Shown here: piece by piece, positions 1-12,415 of the stretch
Numbering within the stretch: the stretch's first letter is position 1
How the letters are laid out: every line of letters begins with the position of its first letter
NCBI GenBank assembly: GCA_946406115.1
Contig: OX291551.1
Location: 7,502,001 to 7,566,000 of the forward strand
Reading direction: 5' to 3'
Origin: Apoda limacodes
Taxonomy: Eukaryota; Arthropoda; Insecta; Lepidoptera; Limacodidae
DNA: 64,000 nucleotides
Notes under the pieces: generated by a model
Databases searched by the model: none
What the model was told of the DNA's origin: nothing
The model's input: the letters and a program-made list of their open reading frames with translations, nothing else
Translations under genes and position numbers: made by a program

Positions 1-507
1 CGGAATAAGGACCAAAAAATATTATTTTTTTAATATGTGTTTTACTTTTCAATTTAGTTAAATAAATTGTTTTTATTATTAACGAGTATTATTTCAACTG
101 ACACGGAAATATAACTAGTCACTTACATAAACGAGGATATTTCATAAACTAGTAAAAACAGCTTTAGGAACAAAGAGTGTTTTAAAAAGAATTTTATTTT
201 CCACATAAATAAATATATAAGTGATTAAATACGCTTCAATGTTTCCCCTTGACTTCATAGAGCTATCATGAGTTCTTTAGGAAATATTGTCGTCTATGTT
301 AGTGTCTATACAGTTGTTTTTACAGTAGAATTAACTATATTGAGAGGCTATATTACCTAAATTTAACTTTTTGCAAAGGTTTCTCCGGATCCGCTTAGCA
401 GATCCGACACAAATTAATAACTGTTTTATTCAAAATTTAATAAAAACCCTAAAAACGAGAAAACACGATTGATGAACTTTTGTCCGATGGAAAAAAAATC
501 TAAACTG
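1..507. other. AT-rich intergenic DNA
   Basis: No reading frame with codon structure or recognisable domain was found on either strand, and no clear repeat. It lies upstream of a dispersed repeat. Confidence 0.5.
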
Positions 508-1165
508 ACCTTTTTAGGGTTCCGTAGTAAAGGCGGAACTTTTATAGTTTTGCCATGTCCGTCTGTCCGCGGCTTAGTTCAAACGCCATATACTTAATTA
601 AACGTTTAAACGTTATACGAGAAAGCTGCAATTTGGCAGGGATATACACATTGATCACGCCGACAAAGTGGTAGAATAAAATCTTTGAAAAAAATTTTTT
701 TTAGAAACGCGAAGTGGAGACATAATTTTTTTTTATCGTGTGGGATATCGTTGGCTAGGAATTCCAAAAACATTGTCGTTACGCAAAGTTAATTTTTTGA
801 TTTAGGGCACCGTTTGCGAAACATTTAGCTTTAAAGTACTAATTTTTGTTAGAGTCAAGTGTAGGGACCCCCCCCCCCCCTCTACCAGCGAAAGTATAGT
901 ATTCGGGAATGTAAAACTAATTACGGTGGTAGTGCATATAATGAATTTAAAGGAAAACTATTACGGGTAAGTACACTTTACAGGCTAACGAGTAATAGTC
1001 GACCAAGTTGTAGAAAACTTAATTATAACATTCTAAAAATAAAACAAATATTTAAGGGGGGCTCCCATACAACAAGGGTCATTTTTTTGCCGTTTTTATA
1101 GATAATGGTACGGACCCCTCGTTCGCGAGTTGACTCCCACTTGGCCGTTTTTTTTTACCGTTTTT
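508..1165 (+). repeat. Dispersed lepidopteran non-coding repeat, near full length
   Basis: The segment opens with TTTTTAGGGTTCCGTAGT, continues through a CCGTCTGTCCGCGG block, and ends with a GGGGGGCTCCCATACAAC block followed by CACTTGGCCGTTTTTT. I recognise this order of blocks as a high-copy repeat of moth and butterfly introns. A truncated copy of its start lies inverted at about 4614-4855. It includes a run of 13 C at about 869-881. Class is uncertain because no coding region is present. Confidence 0.65.
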
Positions 1166-2120
1166 TTTAAACCTTCAAAGTTCTAAGTGCTATTTGTTTA
1201 CAACTTTGCGAAAGCATAGCCGTAATAGTGCTTTAAAACCTGAGAATAGGCATTTTTTGATAGCAATGTGGTATAATAAACTATTAATTTACTTCATGTA
1301 TTTCAATGAAAATCTCAGTGGTTGAAATATAGCTGCACTACTCACGCACGCTCAATTATACATACGCATCATCCTAGTTTTTACTCAAGTTTTCTGTCAC
1401 GTAGAAGGTACTACTTCTTAATAGAATAGTGGTCTCAATAAGTGCAATTAGGAATGTTCAGTTTTACCGGCTTTGTCCTTATCAAGCGTGGATCTACGGG
1501 AATGGGCGGTGGGGGCGACTGCCCCAAAAGAGGTTTTTAAGTAAATTTTTCCAAACAACACGACACTTAATTTTCTGCGCGTGCTTTTTATGCCGTGCTA
1601 GCCACGCCGTATGTTGCAATTCGCAAATGCCACAAAATATGTAATAGTACTAACCAATGACCTTCTACTTAGAAATCCGCGCGGGTGGAGCCGTGGGTAA
1701 TAGTTACCCCTTTGTTGTAACAGATGACGCTACAGCGCATCAACTTTAAGGGCAGAACAACGTCTTCACTATCACTATCTATCGTTCAAGTAGATAGAAG
1801 AGAAGATTTATAACTTATGTTCTGCGCAACTAATTTAACACACTTTTCATTCCATTGGAATTATTATATATACATTTGGCGATTTTTGTCTGATTTCGAT
1901 AGACTACCTATATTATACAAAACAATGTTGATATCTTGTTAACTCGAGTTTTAAATTTTGTGGAAACTTAGGTTACCACAGAACAGAACGAATTAATTTA
2001 CATAAATGTACATTCAACCTAGCTATTAGGTACGTACTCATTACTAGCAAACATTAAACAGTCACAGCCGAAGGTATTAGGTTGAATAAAACAACATGTT
2101 AAAGGAAAAATAAAAATTGA
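1166..2120. other. Intergenic DNA upstream of esterase 1
   Basis: No supported gene. The short open frame at 1429-1644 has no domain and starts with GTG. The last few hundred bases should contain the promoter and 5' leader of esterase 1, but I cannot place a TATA box or start site with confidence. Confidence 0.4.
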
Positions 2121-2297
2121 ATGCTAACCATGCTACATTTATCCTGGATTGTCAATTTTTTAGTGCCTTGTTTTGCTTTTGAGTATACTCCAGTAATAGA
2201 ACTGCCCCAGGGAAAGATACAAGGATCAGAAAATAAAAAGGAAAATATACGTAAATATCTTGGTATACCGTATGCTTCGGTTGTTGAGAGATATGTG
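2121..2297 (+). CDS. Esterase 1 exon 1
   Basis: It encodes the signal peptide and the N-terminal motif RKYLGIPYAS. It ends TATGTG before donor GTAAGT (phase 0, 59 codons). The start is chosen because the hydrophobic leader begins here; an ATG three codons later is an alternative. Confidence 0.9.
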
Positions 2298-5200
2298 GTA
2301 AGTATGTGTTTTTTTTATACATATAACTCGCCATAAAGCAGCAGAAAATAAAATACCAAGGTTTTCATGTTAGGTAGTAGTCCTTTATATACATAATACT
2401 TACTTTTACTAGCTGACCTGGCATCCCGTTGTTGCCATCCTCCGTCACATTACCCCCTTATTTCGTTTAGGGTTCTTTCTTATTTTTTTATTCACTTCCT
2501 AATGGCCGTAGCGTGATGCTAAATAACCTATGACCTTCCTTAAAAATTGGGCTATAAATGCCAAAAAAAATTAATCCGCCGGGTAGTTCCAGAGATTAGA
2601 GTGTTCAAATGGGAAATGAAATGCATTGCAAATAAAATGATTCCGCATTGCAAATAGAATTCGATTTTAATCATTTATATCCTTTTAATTATATCCCTAT
2701 AAATTATATCCCTCTAATTTTTTCTTCTCAAGTTTATATAAATGAATGTAATATGTTTAAATATTTGCAAGCCGCCAACAACGATAAATCATAGATAACA
2801 AATAAACTGTACGTATAGAACTGTATGTTTATATATTTCTGTCGTATGCAGTTTTTCCTCACGATGTTTTCCTTCACTGAAACACCAGTCGTGTGGTGTG
2901 AATAATCAATGTACTTGAGAAATTAAGAAAAAGACTCATTGGTGCACACGCCAGACTCGAACCTCCTTCACTCAAGACGCGAAGTGAAATCTAAACCCCT
3001 AGGCCAACAAAACAGACTCGTTCAACGACATAGACTTAAAGGAAGAAGAAACAACACAACACAAGAAAAACTTAAAGGAAGTATTAAAAAAACATACATA
3101 ACAGTAACTATGTTTCGTGTTATTATACGGAGTCCGGAGAATAATCAAATCACTACCAAAGTTTTATCATTTTTTTAATAGCCTTTTTGCTAGGTATTTT
3201 GTTAAATTCAAAAAACACTGATCACGCTGCATAAGGACAGGCACTAAAAAATTTTTAATTTCCAACAGGAAGCAGGTCCTCCTCCACACTGGGAGGGCAT
3301 ACGCGACGTGTCTTCTTCAAGAATTAGCTGTTCACAATACTTGAAGTTACCAGAATTGGCCATTGGTGAAGAAGAATGTATAGTCTTAAATGTAAATACT
3401 CCGGCTACATTTAGCAAAAAGGATCAGTTACCTGTGATGGTGTTTGTACACGGTGGCGGGTTCATGTATGATAGCAATAATGACTACTTTTATGACCCAC
3501 TACCTCTGGTCAAAGAAGGGGTTATTGTGGTCACAATCAATTATCGTATCGGTGCTTTTGGTTTTTTATGCTTAGGGATAAAAGGTGCACCTGGAAATGT
3601 TGGTTTGAAGGATCAAATAAAAGCTTTAAAATGGATAAAAAATAATATACACCACTTCGGTGGCGATCCCAATAAGGTAACAATATTCGGCGAAAGTTCC
3701 GGAGCGAAATCTATAAGTTTTCTTGTGCTTTCTCAGAAAACTGAAGGTCTCTTCAAAAATGCGATTCTACAAGGTGGGTCAGCTCTGGCCCCTGTTTCAC
3801 TTTCTACAGACCCTATTAAAGTAGCATCCGCAGTTGCATATCACATGGGTCATATTACTAGCAACCCATACAAATTGTTGGAAATATTTCAAAATGCTTC
3901 AATGGAAGATATCGTAGTTGCTAGCTTTGCTACAATGACAAATAACCCCATGTCAAATTTCTTATTTAGACCATGTATAGAAGAAGAAATAGATGATAAC
4001 GCACTTATAACTAAACATCCTATTAAATATCTTGAATCATATAAATCTGACAACGTTTCGTTTATTATTGGCTTTAACAGCCTGGATGCGATCGCTGTTA
4101 CTTCACACACAATTAAAGATCTTAGTTGGTACTACGATAATATTAAGGAAACTCTCCCAGAAAACCTGCATTTTACAAATAAAACAGAAAGGCAAGCTGT
4201 TACAGATATGATAAAATCATTCTATTTTGGAAATGAAGATTTGGGGGAAGGCACAATAGATTTTTTTTCTGATATATTATTTCACTATCCTTCTGTAATG
4301 TTAACAAATTATCTATTAAGAAATAAACGTGTTTTTGTATATAATTATATGTTTAAATATGATTCGCCAAGGAACCTAATGAAGCCTAAATCAAATGTGA
4401 CAATAAAAGGAGCATCACACGCAGACGAGCTGGCGTACATATTTAAATTTGGGTCTCAGTCGAGGGTTCCAATCAGCAAAGAAGACGAAGACGTTTCATA
4501 TAAAATGACAAAATTGTGGACCAATTTTGCTAAATTCAGGTGAGTCCTACACCCGCACGATAATGATAGTTTGGATGGTTCCAATTTTGTGATTTCTTTT
4601 TTTCTCTCACTCTATACGTAAAAAAAGTAGAGACATACATGACTGAAACAAATACAAAATAGAATAAAAAAGTTATTGTTTTTTTCTATTTTCGTTTACA
4701 AATCTTAATGCAGTTCACAGAATACATCTACTTACCAAGTTTCACTAATAGTTTCTAAAAAAAGTGGCTGTGACATACGGACGGAAAGACAGACAGACAT
4801 GACGAATCTATAAGGGTTACGTTTTTTGCCATTTGGCTACGGAACCCTAAAAATAGTGTTGCTTTTAGTTTTTATTCAGTGTGCTTTCATTTTATCATAT
4901 TTTTCACATATTTTGTCGCTATCTATTTGTGTAGCTGTTATAAACTATTACAAATATACGAGTACAAATACAACTATATCATTGCGACTCATAAAAATAT
5001 AAGAGGTCAGTCTCAAGTCTTATTTTTTTATAAACCAGCTTTGCCTCGAACCTAAGCAATCGTTTATAATATAAGAAACAATCTTAGTTCTTACGGTGAA
5101 TCTGCATCAGATGGTTCCCATACGACCTTCGGCGCACTAAATATCCATAACTATAAACCTTTGCTGCTTCAAATGCGTAAATTATTTTCATATAGTATCA

Positions 5201-5820
5201 TGCAAATCTATTTATCATGCAAAAAGCATATTTAATAAATAAATATTATTTATTCATAAAATGCCAGTGAATAATGAAAAAACCAATGTTTTTTTGTTTA
5301 TTTCATACCTACATATAATTAATTCATCAAAAAACTAGGTTGACAATAATTTTATGAATGAATATGCGTTTTGCGAGTATGGTAAATAGCGCTTTAGATA
5401 GATCACGTTTTGAGTAGCCAAATGTTGAAAATATTAGGTGTAACACAGTTTGTATGAAACAATGATGTTTGCATACACTTTAACATACACCTCAACATTA
5501 GAAGTTATTTCTAGCCGTATATACTATATAAGACTATAACTAATGTTGACAGACTCTGTTAATCCTGTATTTATTTAAGTTTCCATCGATAGGTAACTTA
5601 GTGTGGTATTGAAAATATATCTCACAAACATGAAATTTCTTACAGTGACCCAACACCTTATACATCACATGTGTTGCCAATAATATGGGAACCCAGCCGC
5701 AAAGGAGACCTCAAGGATCTAAGGTTCATGCTTATAGATAAAGAACTGAGGATGGGTTCGTTGCCCAACCTGAAGCGAATAGAATTTTGGAGAAATATTT
5801 ACAATAAATATAGTCTTTAA
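2121..5820 (+). CDS. Carboxylesterase 1, three exons, intact (540 aa)
   Basis: Secreted or lumenal type-B carboxylesterase (alpha/beta hydrolase) that should hydrolyse carboxylic esters. Exons join 2121-2297, 3269-4539 and 5646-5820 with phases 0 and 2, giving 540 aa, normal for insect esterases. Residues 1-19 look like a signal peptide ending CFA. Seen directly: oxyanion-hole motif HGGG at 120-123, nucleophile elbow GESSG at 200-204 with Ser202, acid Asp332 in GFNSLDAI and His443 in SHADEL. GESSG replaces the more usual GESAG, still compatible with activity. The C-terminus ends in a WRNIYNKY motif shared with the next gene. A second in-frame ATG at 2130 has a better context and may be used. 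It is a tandem paralogue of the locus at 7139. Substrate (pheromone, hormone, dietary or xenobiotic ester) cannot be told from sequence alone. Confidence 0.92.
2298..3268 (+). repeat. Intron 1 of esterase 1 with dispersed-repeat fragments
   Basis: About 2405-2640 resembles a widespread lepidopteran repeat (ACTAGCTGACCTGGC at the start, GTAGTTCCAGAGATTAG near the end); a related fragment is at 10660-10850. About 2845-3010 holds a second repeat with TTTTCCTCACGATGTTTTCC and then a degenerate tRNA-like stretch on the - strand (box-B-like GGTTCGAGTCTGGC read in reverse), suggesting a tRNA-derived SINE. The open frame at 2939-3178 is not a gene. Confidence 0.5.
3269..4539 (+). CDS. Esterase 1 exon 2 (catalytic core)
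   Basis: Acceptor TTCCAACAG precedes GAAGCAGGTCC, giving EAGPPPHWEG in phase with exon 1. The exon carries HGGG, GESSG, the Asp and the His of the triad. It ends AAATTCAG before donor GTGAGT, leaving two bases of a Ser codon (phase 2). Confidence 0.95.
4540..5645 (+). repeat. Intron 2 of esterase 1; inverted copy of the 508-1165 repeat
   Basis: Positions 4614-4855 contain, on the - strand, the start of the repeat seen at 508-1165 (TTAGGGTTCCGTAGCCAAAT, then the GTCTGTCTGTCTTTCCGTCC block). The rest (4856-5645) is AT-rich and I see nothing coding in it. Confidence 0.6.
5646..5820 (+). CDS. Esterase 1 exon 3 (C-terminus)
   Basis: Acceptor TTTCTTACAG is followed by TGACCCAACACC, completing a Ser codon and reading SDPTPYTSHVLPIIW to FWRNIYNKYSL and TAA at 5818-5820. 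It is the equivalent of exon 3 of the next locus (13796-13961). No separate AATAAA follows closely. Confidence 0.92.
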
Positions 5821-7138
5821 AATACACAGAACTTTATAACATTTTTCCTCATACGCATACGACTGTTATCGATTTAGGTTTTAAACCGTAACCTTGCGGA
5901 ATACGTCAACACGATAACACAGCTAAAAACTCGCAGAACCTCACATTAGGCACATATTCAGCTCACATAATAACCTACACCTTACCTTGGGCTTGATGTA
6001 TGTATGCATGTATGGGTATGTATGTATAGCTTTACGTTTTTTATCTTCAGAAGCGGGTAGTAAGCAGCGGCTAGATACACAACCCGCATTATACTGTGAC
6101 GAACAGCCTTTTTTCACCAACCACTTTAGACCTGCGTGACAGGTGCTGAGCCCATCACCACAACACTGCTTCTGAACCAGTGTATCTGGACTTAGGTGGC
6201 TTTATGTATGTCCCTTATGTCTTAAATTGCCAGCTCTGAGTAATCAGAATTAAATAACAGTTTTTTTTTTTGCCTCAGCCATAATTGGCTCGAACGTTTC
6301 TCGAACTAGCGGTCACCCGACTGTCAAAGTTTTCAAGCCTATGACTTGGATTAACGTTTGACATACGTACATATATGACAATAACACGAAAAACGTGATG
6401 TGCGGCTAATGTGAGTTTCTATTGGTTTTTGAGTCTAGATACTATAGAGTTCGTGTAGGTATTCGATAACAGTCCTATAAGAAGAATGTTTTCTAAACTA
6501 ATCCGCTAAATTAAACTTGAAAACTAACAAGTAGAGATAGAAAGAGAGATAGTAAAGTACTTATCCTAGACATACAGATCTGGAGATCTGTGAATCCGTG
6601 ATTGGAATAGCTGGAATGTGATTAGTCAAAACTAAGTAAGTAATTAATTTCAGAAATTTCCATAAATTGATTGCAGAAGAACTTATCATCATATCAGCAT
6701 AACTATATTTTCAGATTAGATTTGTTTTTGTCAAGGATTCAAAATCTGTTAAGACATTTTCATGTCTTATAAAAACAGCGTGGCTGAAGGAGAAGTCCTA
6801 TCGCTATGCGAATCTTGAGATATATTTGCTGTGAAAATTACCTACCTTTACACGCTACAGAGATAGTTCATACTACACTTCAATTCATGAACACGGCAGT
6901 TTTTAAGTGATTCTCTGTGTGCGGTACGCACTCAGTAAAGTCAGTATCTCATAGGAACTAAAGATCGGTTTTTTTAAACCATATAGTTATGACAATGTGC
7001 AACTACTCAATATAGATCACGACAAATGTTCACTATTCGACCTAGGTAGGTCGCGTGATTAAATCTAATTGAATATTGTTTCAATCAGTTATCATCACGC
7101 AAACAAGTTAGTTTGTCCTCAGTTGTCCCTTGAGCGCA
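5821..7138. other. Intergenic DNA between the two esterases
   Basis: No gene is visible. About 5996-6030 is a GTAT/GCAT-type tetranucleotide tract. The 3' UTR of esterase 1 and promoter of the second locus should lie here but cannot be delimited. Confidence 0.5.
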
Positions 7139-7312
7139 ATGAAGGAACTGGTAATTTTTTGCTTGATTTTCTTTATTTTTGAAAGTGACGCTTTAAGATA
7201 TACACCAGTGTTAAACATTCCGCAAGGCGAACTACGCGGTATAGAGAACTATGAAGGAACTTTTCGCAAGTACCTTGGCATACCGTACGCTAGTGTATAT
7301 GGCAGATTTGAG
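7139..7312 (+). CDS. Esterase-like locus 2, exon 1
   Basis: ATG at 7139 starts a hydrophobic leader (MKELVIFCLIFFIF) and the conserved FRKYLGIPYAS motif. It ends AGATTTGAG before donor GTAATT, 58 codons, phase 0. An upstream TTG codon at 7130 is not a plausible eukaryotic start. Confidence 0.88.
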
Positions 7313-8197
7313 GTAATTGTTTCCTACCTAACAAAAAAACCGAACGACAAGTAGAACTCTCATGGAGAGGGTTCTGTTTTATGATCGCTGACTTGTTTTA
7401 GGTTTTCCTGCTAATCTATAAGTAAACTACTTTCTACTTCAAAATTTTAGACTGGGTTTTTTCGAGGATCCGTGCGGGAGAGAATGGATAATTTTCATCT
7501 ATTTAAAACTATTTGTTTTAAAATTATAAAAATACTAGCTTTTGCCAGCGGCATCGCCCGCCCTAAATTTGGTTATCGGCGTAGGATTTTTACGGCAACT
7601 CCTCAATTATAGAAAAGAACCTCTCCTTTCTCTCTTTCTCAAAAATAGTAAATAATTAACTACTACAACTAATAAACTAATGGATTAACCTCGCGAGCAT
7701 CATACAAACTTTGAACCCCCGTATAGGGGTTGTTTTGGAGTTTTGGAAAATCCTTTCTTAGCACACACCCACATCATAAAAGCTATATGTGTGCTAAATT
7801 TCAGCTCGATCCGTCAAGTGGTTGGAGCTGTACGTTGATAGATCATTCAATCAGTCAGTAATAGTTACTTTGGGCTAACGCTAACTTTAACTCACGACTA
7901 TGTTTACTTAGAAGGTGAAAATATTTTTAAATAATACGTACCGCCCTTCCCCCTCATGACTGTCCGCCGGCCTTGCACATCATAAATGCGCATGCAGTAC
8001 TTCATCATTATTTTGCTGTGATGTTAATTTAAAACTGCGATATGTCCTAAGATATTCATTACAATCGAATAGTGTAAAGGGCAATTTTGTTTTAAATGAA
8101 ATACTTGAGATGAATAAAATTTGGATAAGGATTAATATTATGTTTATAAAAACACCGTCGCAAATAATGCATTATTATAGAACAAATTTGGTAAGCA
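7313..8197 (+). repeat. Intron 1 of locus 2, first part: dispersed repeat
   Basis: About 7543-7862 is a lepidopteran repeat: ATACTAGCTTTTGCCAGCGG at the start, then a GAACCCCCGTATAGGGGTTG block and AGCTCGATCCGTCAAGTGGT. A truncated relative lies at 52011-52185 and the later blocks also resemble 11020-11315. The rest is AT-rich without genes. Confidence 0.55.
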
Positions 8198-10497
8198 CAG
8201 GCGCGTAGCCAGGATTTGTATTCGGGGGGAGATGAACAGTGCCAGCCTGAGGCTAGTTGCCAAGTAGAATAGACACGTTTTAAACCTATTAACCTTTATG
8301 ATCACTACGATATTGTATCAAAACCTAGTAATTCTTGCAATAAAAGCCTTTATTACAGATTTTAAAAATGTTTTTTTCTTTTTAATACTACTAAGGTGGC
8401 AAACAAGCACACGGTCTGCCTGATGGTAAGCGGTTACCGTAGCCTATGGACGCTTGCAACACCAGAAGTATCACTCGCGCGTTGCCGACCCTTCAAAAAT
8501 CCAATAACTTCTTTCTTGAAGAACCCCATACTGTAGTCCTTAGAGAAAACCTTGTCAGGGAGCTCATTCCACAACTCAAGCGTTCGCGGGAGGAAGTTTC
8601 TCTGAAACTGCACTGTACGCGACCATTTCGGTTCTAAAGTGTGAGAATGAATTCCCTGCCGATGGCCAGCGGTGCGATGGTAGAAAGTAGCCGTGGCCAT
8701 CATTTCGAACAATTCCTCAGAACACATCCCATTGTACAAGCGGTCTCTCCTCAGACTTAAGGGTTCGATACGGCAAGTGAGTTTGAGATCGTCGACAATT
8801 CTCACAGCTCGTCGTTGAACCGAGTCAAAAGGTCCAAGCTGGTATCCGGGTGCACCTGCCTAGAGATAGCAGCAGTACTCCATATGGGGCCGAACTTGCG
8901 ACTTGTAAAGCAGCAACCTTTGCCCCGACGTAAAGTACTGCCTCGCTCTGTTGAGTAAACCAAGTTTTTTGGACGCCAGCTTCACCTTATCTTGTAAATG
9001 ATCTCGGAACTGAAAATCGCTGGAGATGTCAACACGAAGTATCCCAATGCTCTTGGAGATGAAGAGGGGAGTGTTCTGGAATTGTGGGACCACAATTAAT
9101 GGGTTTTTCTTAGCAGTTAACGCGCAGAATTGTGTCTTTGTAGGGTTGAATCGGACCAAGTTTACCCATACCCAGTCAGAGACCTTGGACAGTGTGGTCT
9201 CGATTTGAGACACAAGTTCTCCGCGGTTTTCCTCCACAACAGAACGAGGGATGTTTGCGCGACCCGTGTTATAGGCGTCTCCAGTACTGTCATCTGCATA
9301 GCAATGCATGTTGTTGATGACCAACATGTTATTGATATGCAAGAGAAACAACGTAGGAGACAGCACGGAGCCTTGCTCCTACTATAATTTTAACCTTCTG
9401 TTGTGTGAGACCCTAAATCTGCGCACAACTGCTGCAGGTTCCACATTTACATTCCTATGAATACTCAGTAGCGCCAACCCCGTAAGACGTTGGTTCAACA
9501 CTGTGTTCCTTAAATAACCACATGAATGACTGACTCGCTCGCTTTTTTTTTATGACTTTCCAGCCTTCTTTCGAAGCTCTGAATGTCTGTTGGAAATTAG
9601 ATCCATTTAGCCTAACATAAACATACCATCACTCCAATAAAGGCGCCAAAAAAACTTAATTTGTCGGAGCGTTAATTGAAAATTTTCACAACTTTGCTCG
9701 CCGTTACTTGCTCATTGTTTTCAATACATCCTCTATATGTCTTCGATACATAATTTTTCACAGATCTTCATAAACTGCTGAAAGTCTTCGAATCCTACCA
9801 GACTTATTTGAAAAAATCAACCAGCAAAAACACGTCTCCATTGCTTAAATTCGCACCTTATATTGCACTCCCTTGTTCGGTGTACGGTATGACAAAAATA
9901 CCGAAATAGTAGTGGTTCTATTTTTTATTTTACACATTTGTAAGTTAAATTCAATCTTATTTAATTCTTGCTATGTAAAAAACTAACAGTTCCTTGAGGT
10001 TTTTCTGCATTAAACTCTGCAAATTAGCCTAAAATGCAAAGGTATAATTAATATTGCGCTTCTTAGGTTAAAAAAATGGTGTAAAAATAATACAAATCAG
10101 TATTATTGTTTGAACCTAGTGTTTTGATTCAATGTAGTTGAGGTCCGTTAAGGTAAGTATATGTAGGTACTTACACCGTAGAAAATTAGTTTTTCCCTTG
10201 TTTGGTATTAAGTTCATCTGACAACCTTGCCGACAACGCGAGGCTTGCCGATCGCGACACCCGCCGAAGTAAACCAATAGGGCCTGACCGACCCAACGCG
10301 AGTGTTTTGGCATAAGCAGAGTAGTAGTTTTATACACAGATCCTTGCTGTCCGGTTCAATCTCGAGGCGACGAGGCGAAACTTGACGGCGCGGCGGCAAG
10401 GTTCGAATGCGCCGAAAAAGTGCATTTGAATATTTGAAATTTCAAAGATTTTCGGGGGTATACGACACCCAAATCCCCCCCTCTGTATACGCGCATG
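8198..10497. mobile_element. hAT-like TIR element with 8-bp target duplication
   Basis: The left end CAGGCGCGTAGCCAGG and right end (reverse complement) CATGCGCGTATACAGAGG are imperfect TIRs with the CAG..GGCG start typical of hAT elements. The element is bounded by a perfect 8-bp direct repeat GGTAAGCA at 8190-8197 and 10498-10505, the length hAT transposases make. No transposase is recognisable inside, so it is non-autonomous or decayed. A LINE fragment (8390-9385) interrupts it. A GC-rich stretch at about 10200-10410 is of unknown origin. Confidence 0.8.
8390..9385 (-). mobile_element. 5'-truncated LINE: reverse transcriptase C-terminal part
   Basis: On the - strand the reading begins QGSVLSPTLFLL, followed by the catalytic CYADDST box, then RT thumb-region motifs (NPTKTQFCAL, LLLYKSQVRPHMEYC) and, after a frameshift near 8840, AVRIVDDLKLTCRIEPL to NFLPRTLELWNELP. 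This is the C-terminal half of a Jockey/CR1-group non-LTR reverse transcriptase. The 3' end at 8390 has the GCAAACAAGCACACGGTCTG-type tail seen in other lepidopteran LINEs (fragments at 15085 and 24985). It is truncated at the 5' end and has frame breaks. Confidence 0.85.
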
Positions 10498-12415
10498 GGT
10501 AAGCATAAAAAAGCTTACAGTAAGCCAACCTTAGAAAATAGATATATGCTGTCGGGGACTTTTTTTTTAAACTTTTAAAGAGAAACAATTCTGTCATACG
10601 GGATTTTTGCAGAACTTTAACGGTTTACGCAGCGCACGCAGTGGAAGCTCTCAAAAGAAAAAAAAAACCCCGATTTTGAAACATTCTTCATTGGTGCTCT
10701 GCTCCTGTTGGTCTTAGCGTAATGATTTATAGCCTATAATAAATAGGATATCTAACTGAAACATTTTTTCAAATCGGACCAGTAGTTCCAGAGATAAGCG
10801 CGTCCAAACAAACAAACTCTTCAGCTTTATTATATTAATTATATATAATATAATACATATAAAATATAAAAGAAGATTTGCTTATGTTTTTGAGTGAGTT
10901 TGACGTTTTTTAAATAAAATCGAAGTGAGTTTTTAGACATGTGTCAAAATAAAATGTAATTTAAACCAAAAGCACTAAGGAGTATTGATATCAACTTCGA
11001 AGCAAATGACAGCCAAAATAACTTTCTATCCCTTTTTAACCCCGTTAGGAGATGAATTTCAATAAAATACGAAACACTTCTTCCACCAATTCTGATAAAA
11101 AAGGTTAGTGCAAAATTTAAAGGTGATTGGACCAAGGAATCACGTTGTCCCCTTCAAACTTTGACTCCCTTTTTCACACCCTCAGGAGTAGAATTTCGGA
11201 AAACCCTTTCTTATCGGATGCCTACGTCATAAGAAGAACGCACCCTCACCCACCAAGTTTCAGGTCTCTACGATGAGCGGTTTAGGCTGTGCGTTGATCC
11301 ATCAGTCATTCAGGACAAAGCACTTTATATGTATAGATTTTGGACCTTTCATTTTAAAAAGTAGGTTCTGGTATACAGAATTTTATAGTATTACGATGAC
11401 ATACGGACGGACACATGTAAGTGTTCCTTTTTTTTATTTACGTACGAAATATCTACGTCCTTCAATGTAATGCTATTACTACTGGTCCGATGATTGTGTA
11501 ACTCCACTTGTAATCGTTTTCAAATCATACTGTTTCCTTTGCCGACGTTGTCACTATTCAATAACAAATTTTTTTTAAGTCTGGAAACTAAATAGCACGT
11601 AAAATATACATTTGGGGTAAATCTCAAAGGCAATTCCAAAACCTTTTTAAATACACTCCACACAAAAGATAAAGCTTAATAAACCTTTTTTACCGACTTC
11701 AAAATAGGAGGAGGTTATATGTTCGACTGTTTTTTTTTTATGTATGTTCACCAATTTCTCCGTCAATCTTATACCGATTTAAAAAATCTTATTCGAAAGA
11801 GTATGCTCATGAGGTGGACCCATTGTCACCCAGTCAGGGTCTTATGATAGAATCACAGAGAAATCCAGGACATAAGACCGTTTTTATGGTTCTTTCCAGT
11901 TATTTTTTATGTATGTTCCCACATAACTTTGGTGTTTGTGACTCGAGTTGACGATACTTTAGACGATCTATTGAAATGTTTGTTTACATTGCGCGCTACG
12001 TAAGGGAAAGGCGCCACTGTGAATGACAAAAAAAATGATATTTGGTAAATATTTAGTTCCGCTTTTCACCATGTTGGCAGCCGGATCTCTACCAGGTATT
12101 CTTAGCAACATGGATAGAGTAAATAAATATTACGGCAACCTGTGCACCACCGTTACCTCGATCGCTCCTATAGTCAGGATTAGCAGGGTAAGGTATTAAA
12201 AGTTTTTTTGATTTTGATTTTCATATATATAGGGATAAAGGTAACCTATCGCGGGTTGTTGTTAAAAGAACGCAGAATCATGGTATTGCTCACCATCTTG
12301 TATATGTCGCTCAGTAGTCTCTTACGACACCCTCTTTGGGAGGATTATGGATTAAGCAATACTCCACCATTCTTGGATTACCGACATTAACTACCTATAT
12401 CTCGAATTATTTTAG
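10498..12415 (+). repeat. Intron 1 of locus 2, last part: several repeat fragments
   Basis: About 10660-10850 is a copy of the repeat also at 2405-2640 (CGGACCAGTAGTTCCAGAGA). About 11020-11315 holds a repeat with CCTTTCTTATCGGATGCCTA and CGTCATAAG blocks. About 11681-11960 begins TTTTACCGACTTCAAAATAG and GAGGAGGTTATATGTTCGAC, another common lepidopteran repeat. No gene is supported between them. Confidence 0.55.

Noticed and set aside
1429..1644. 71-codon frame upstream of esterase 1
   Set aside because: Non-ATG start, no domain, surrounded by AT-rich repeat DNA.
5803..5808. AATAAA at the end of esterase 1
   Set aside because: It lies within the coding sequence (Asn-Lys codons), so it is unlikely to be the working polyadenylation signal.
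10116..10399. GC-rich frames inside the hAT-like element
   Set aside because: No domain in either frame; composition explains the openness.
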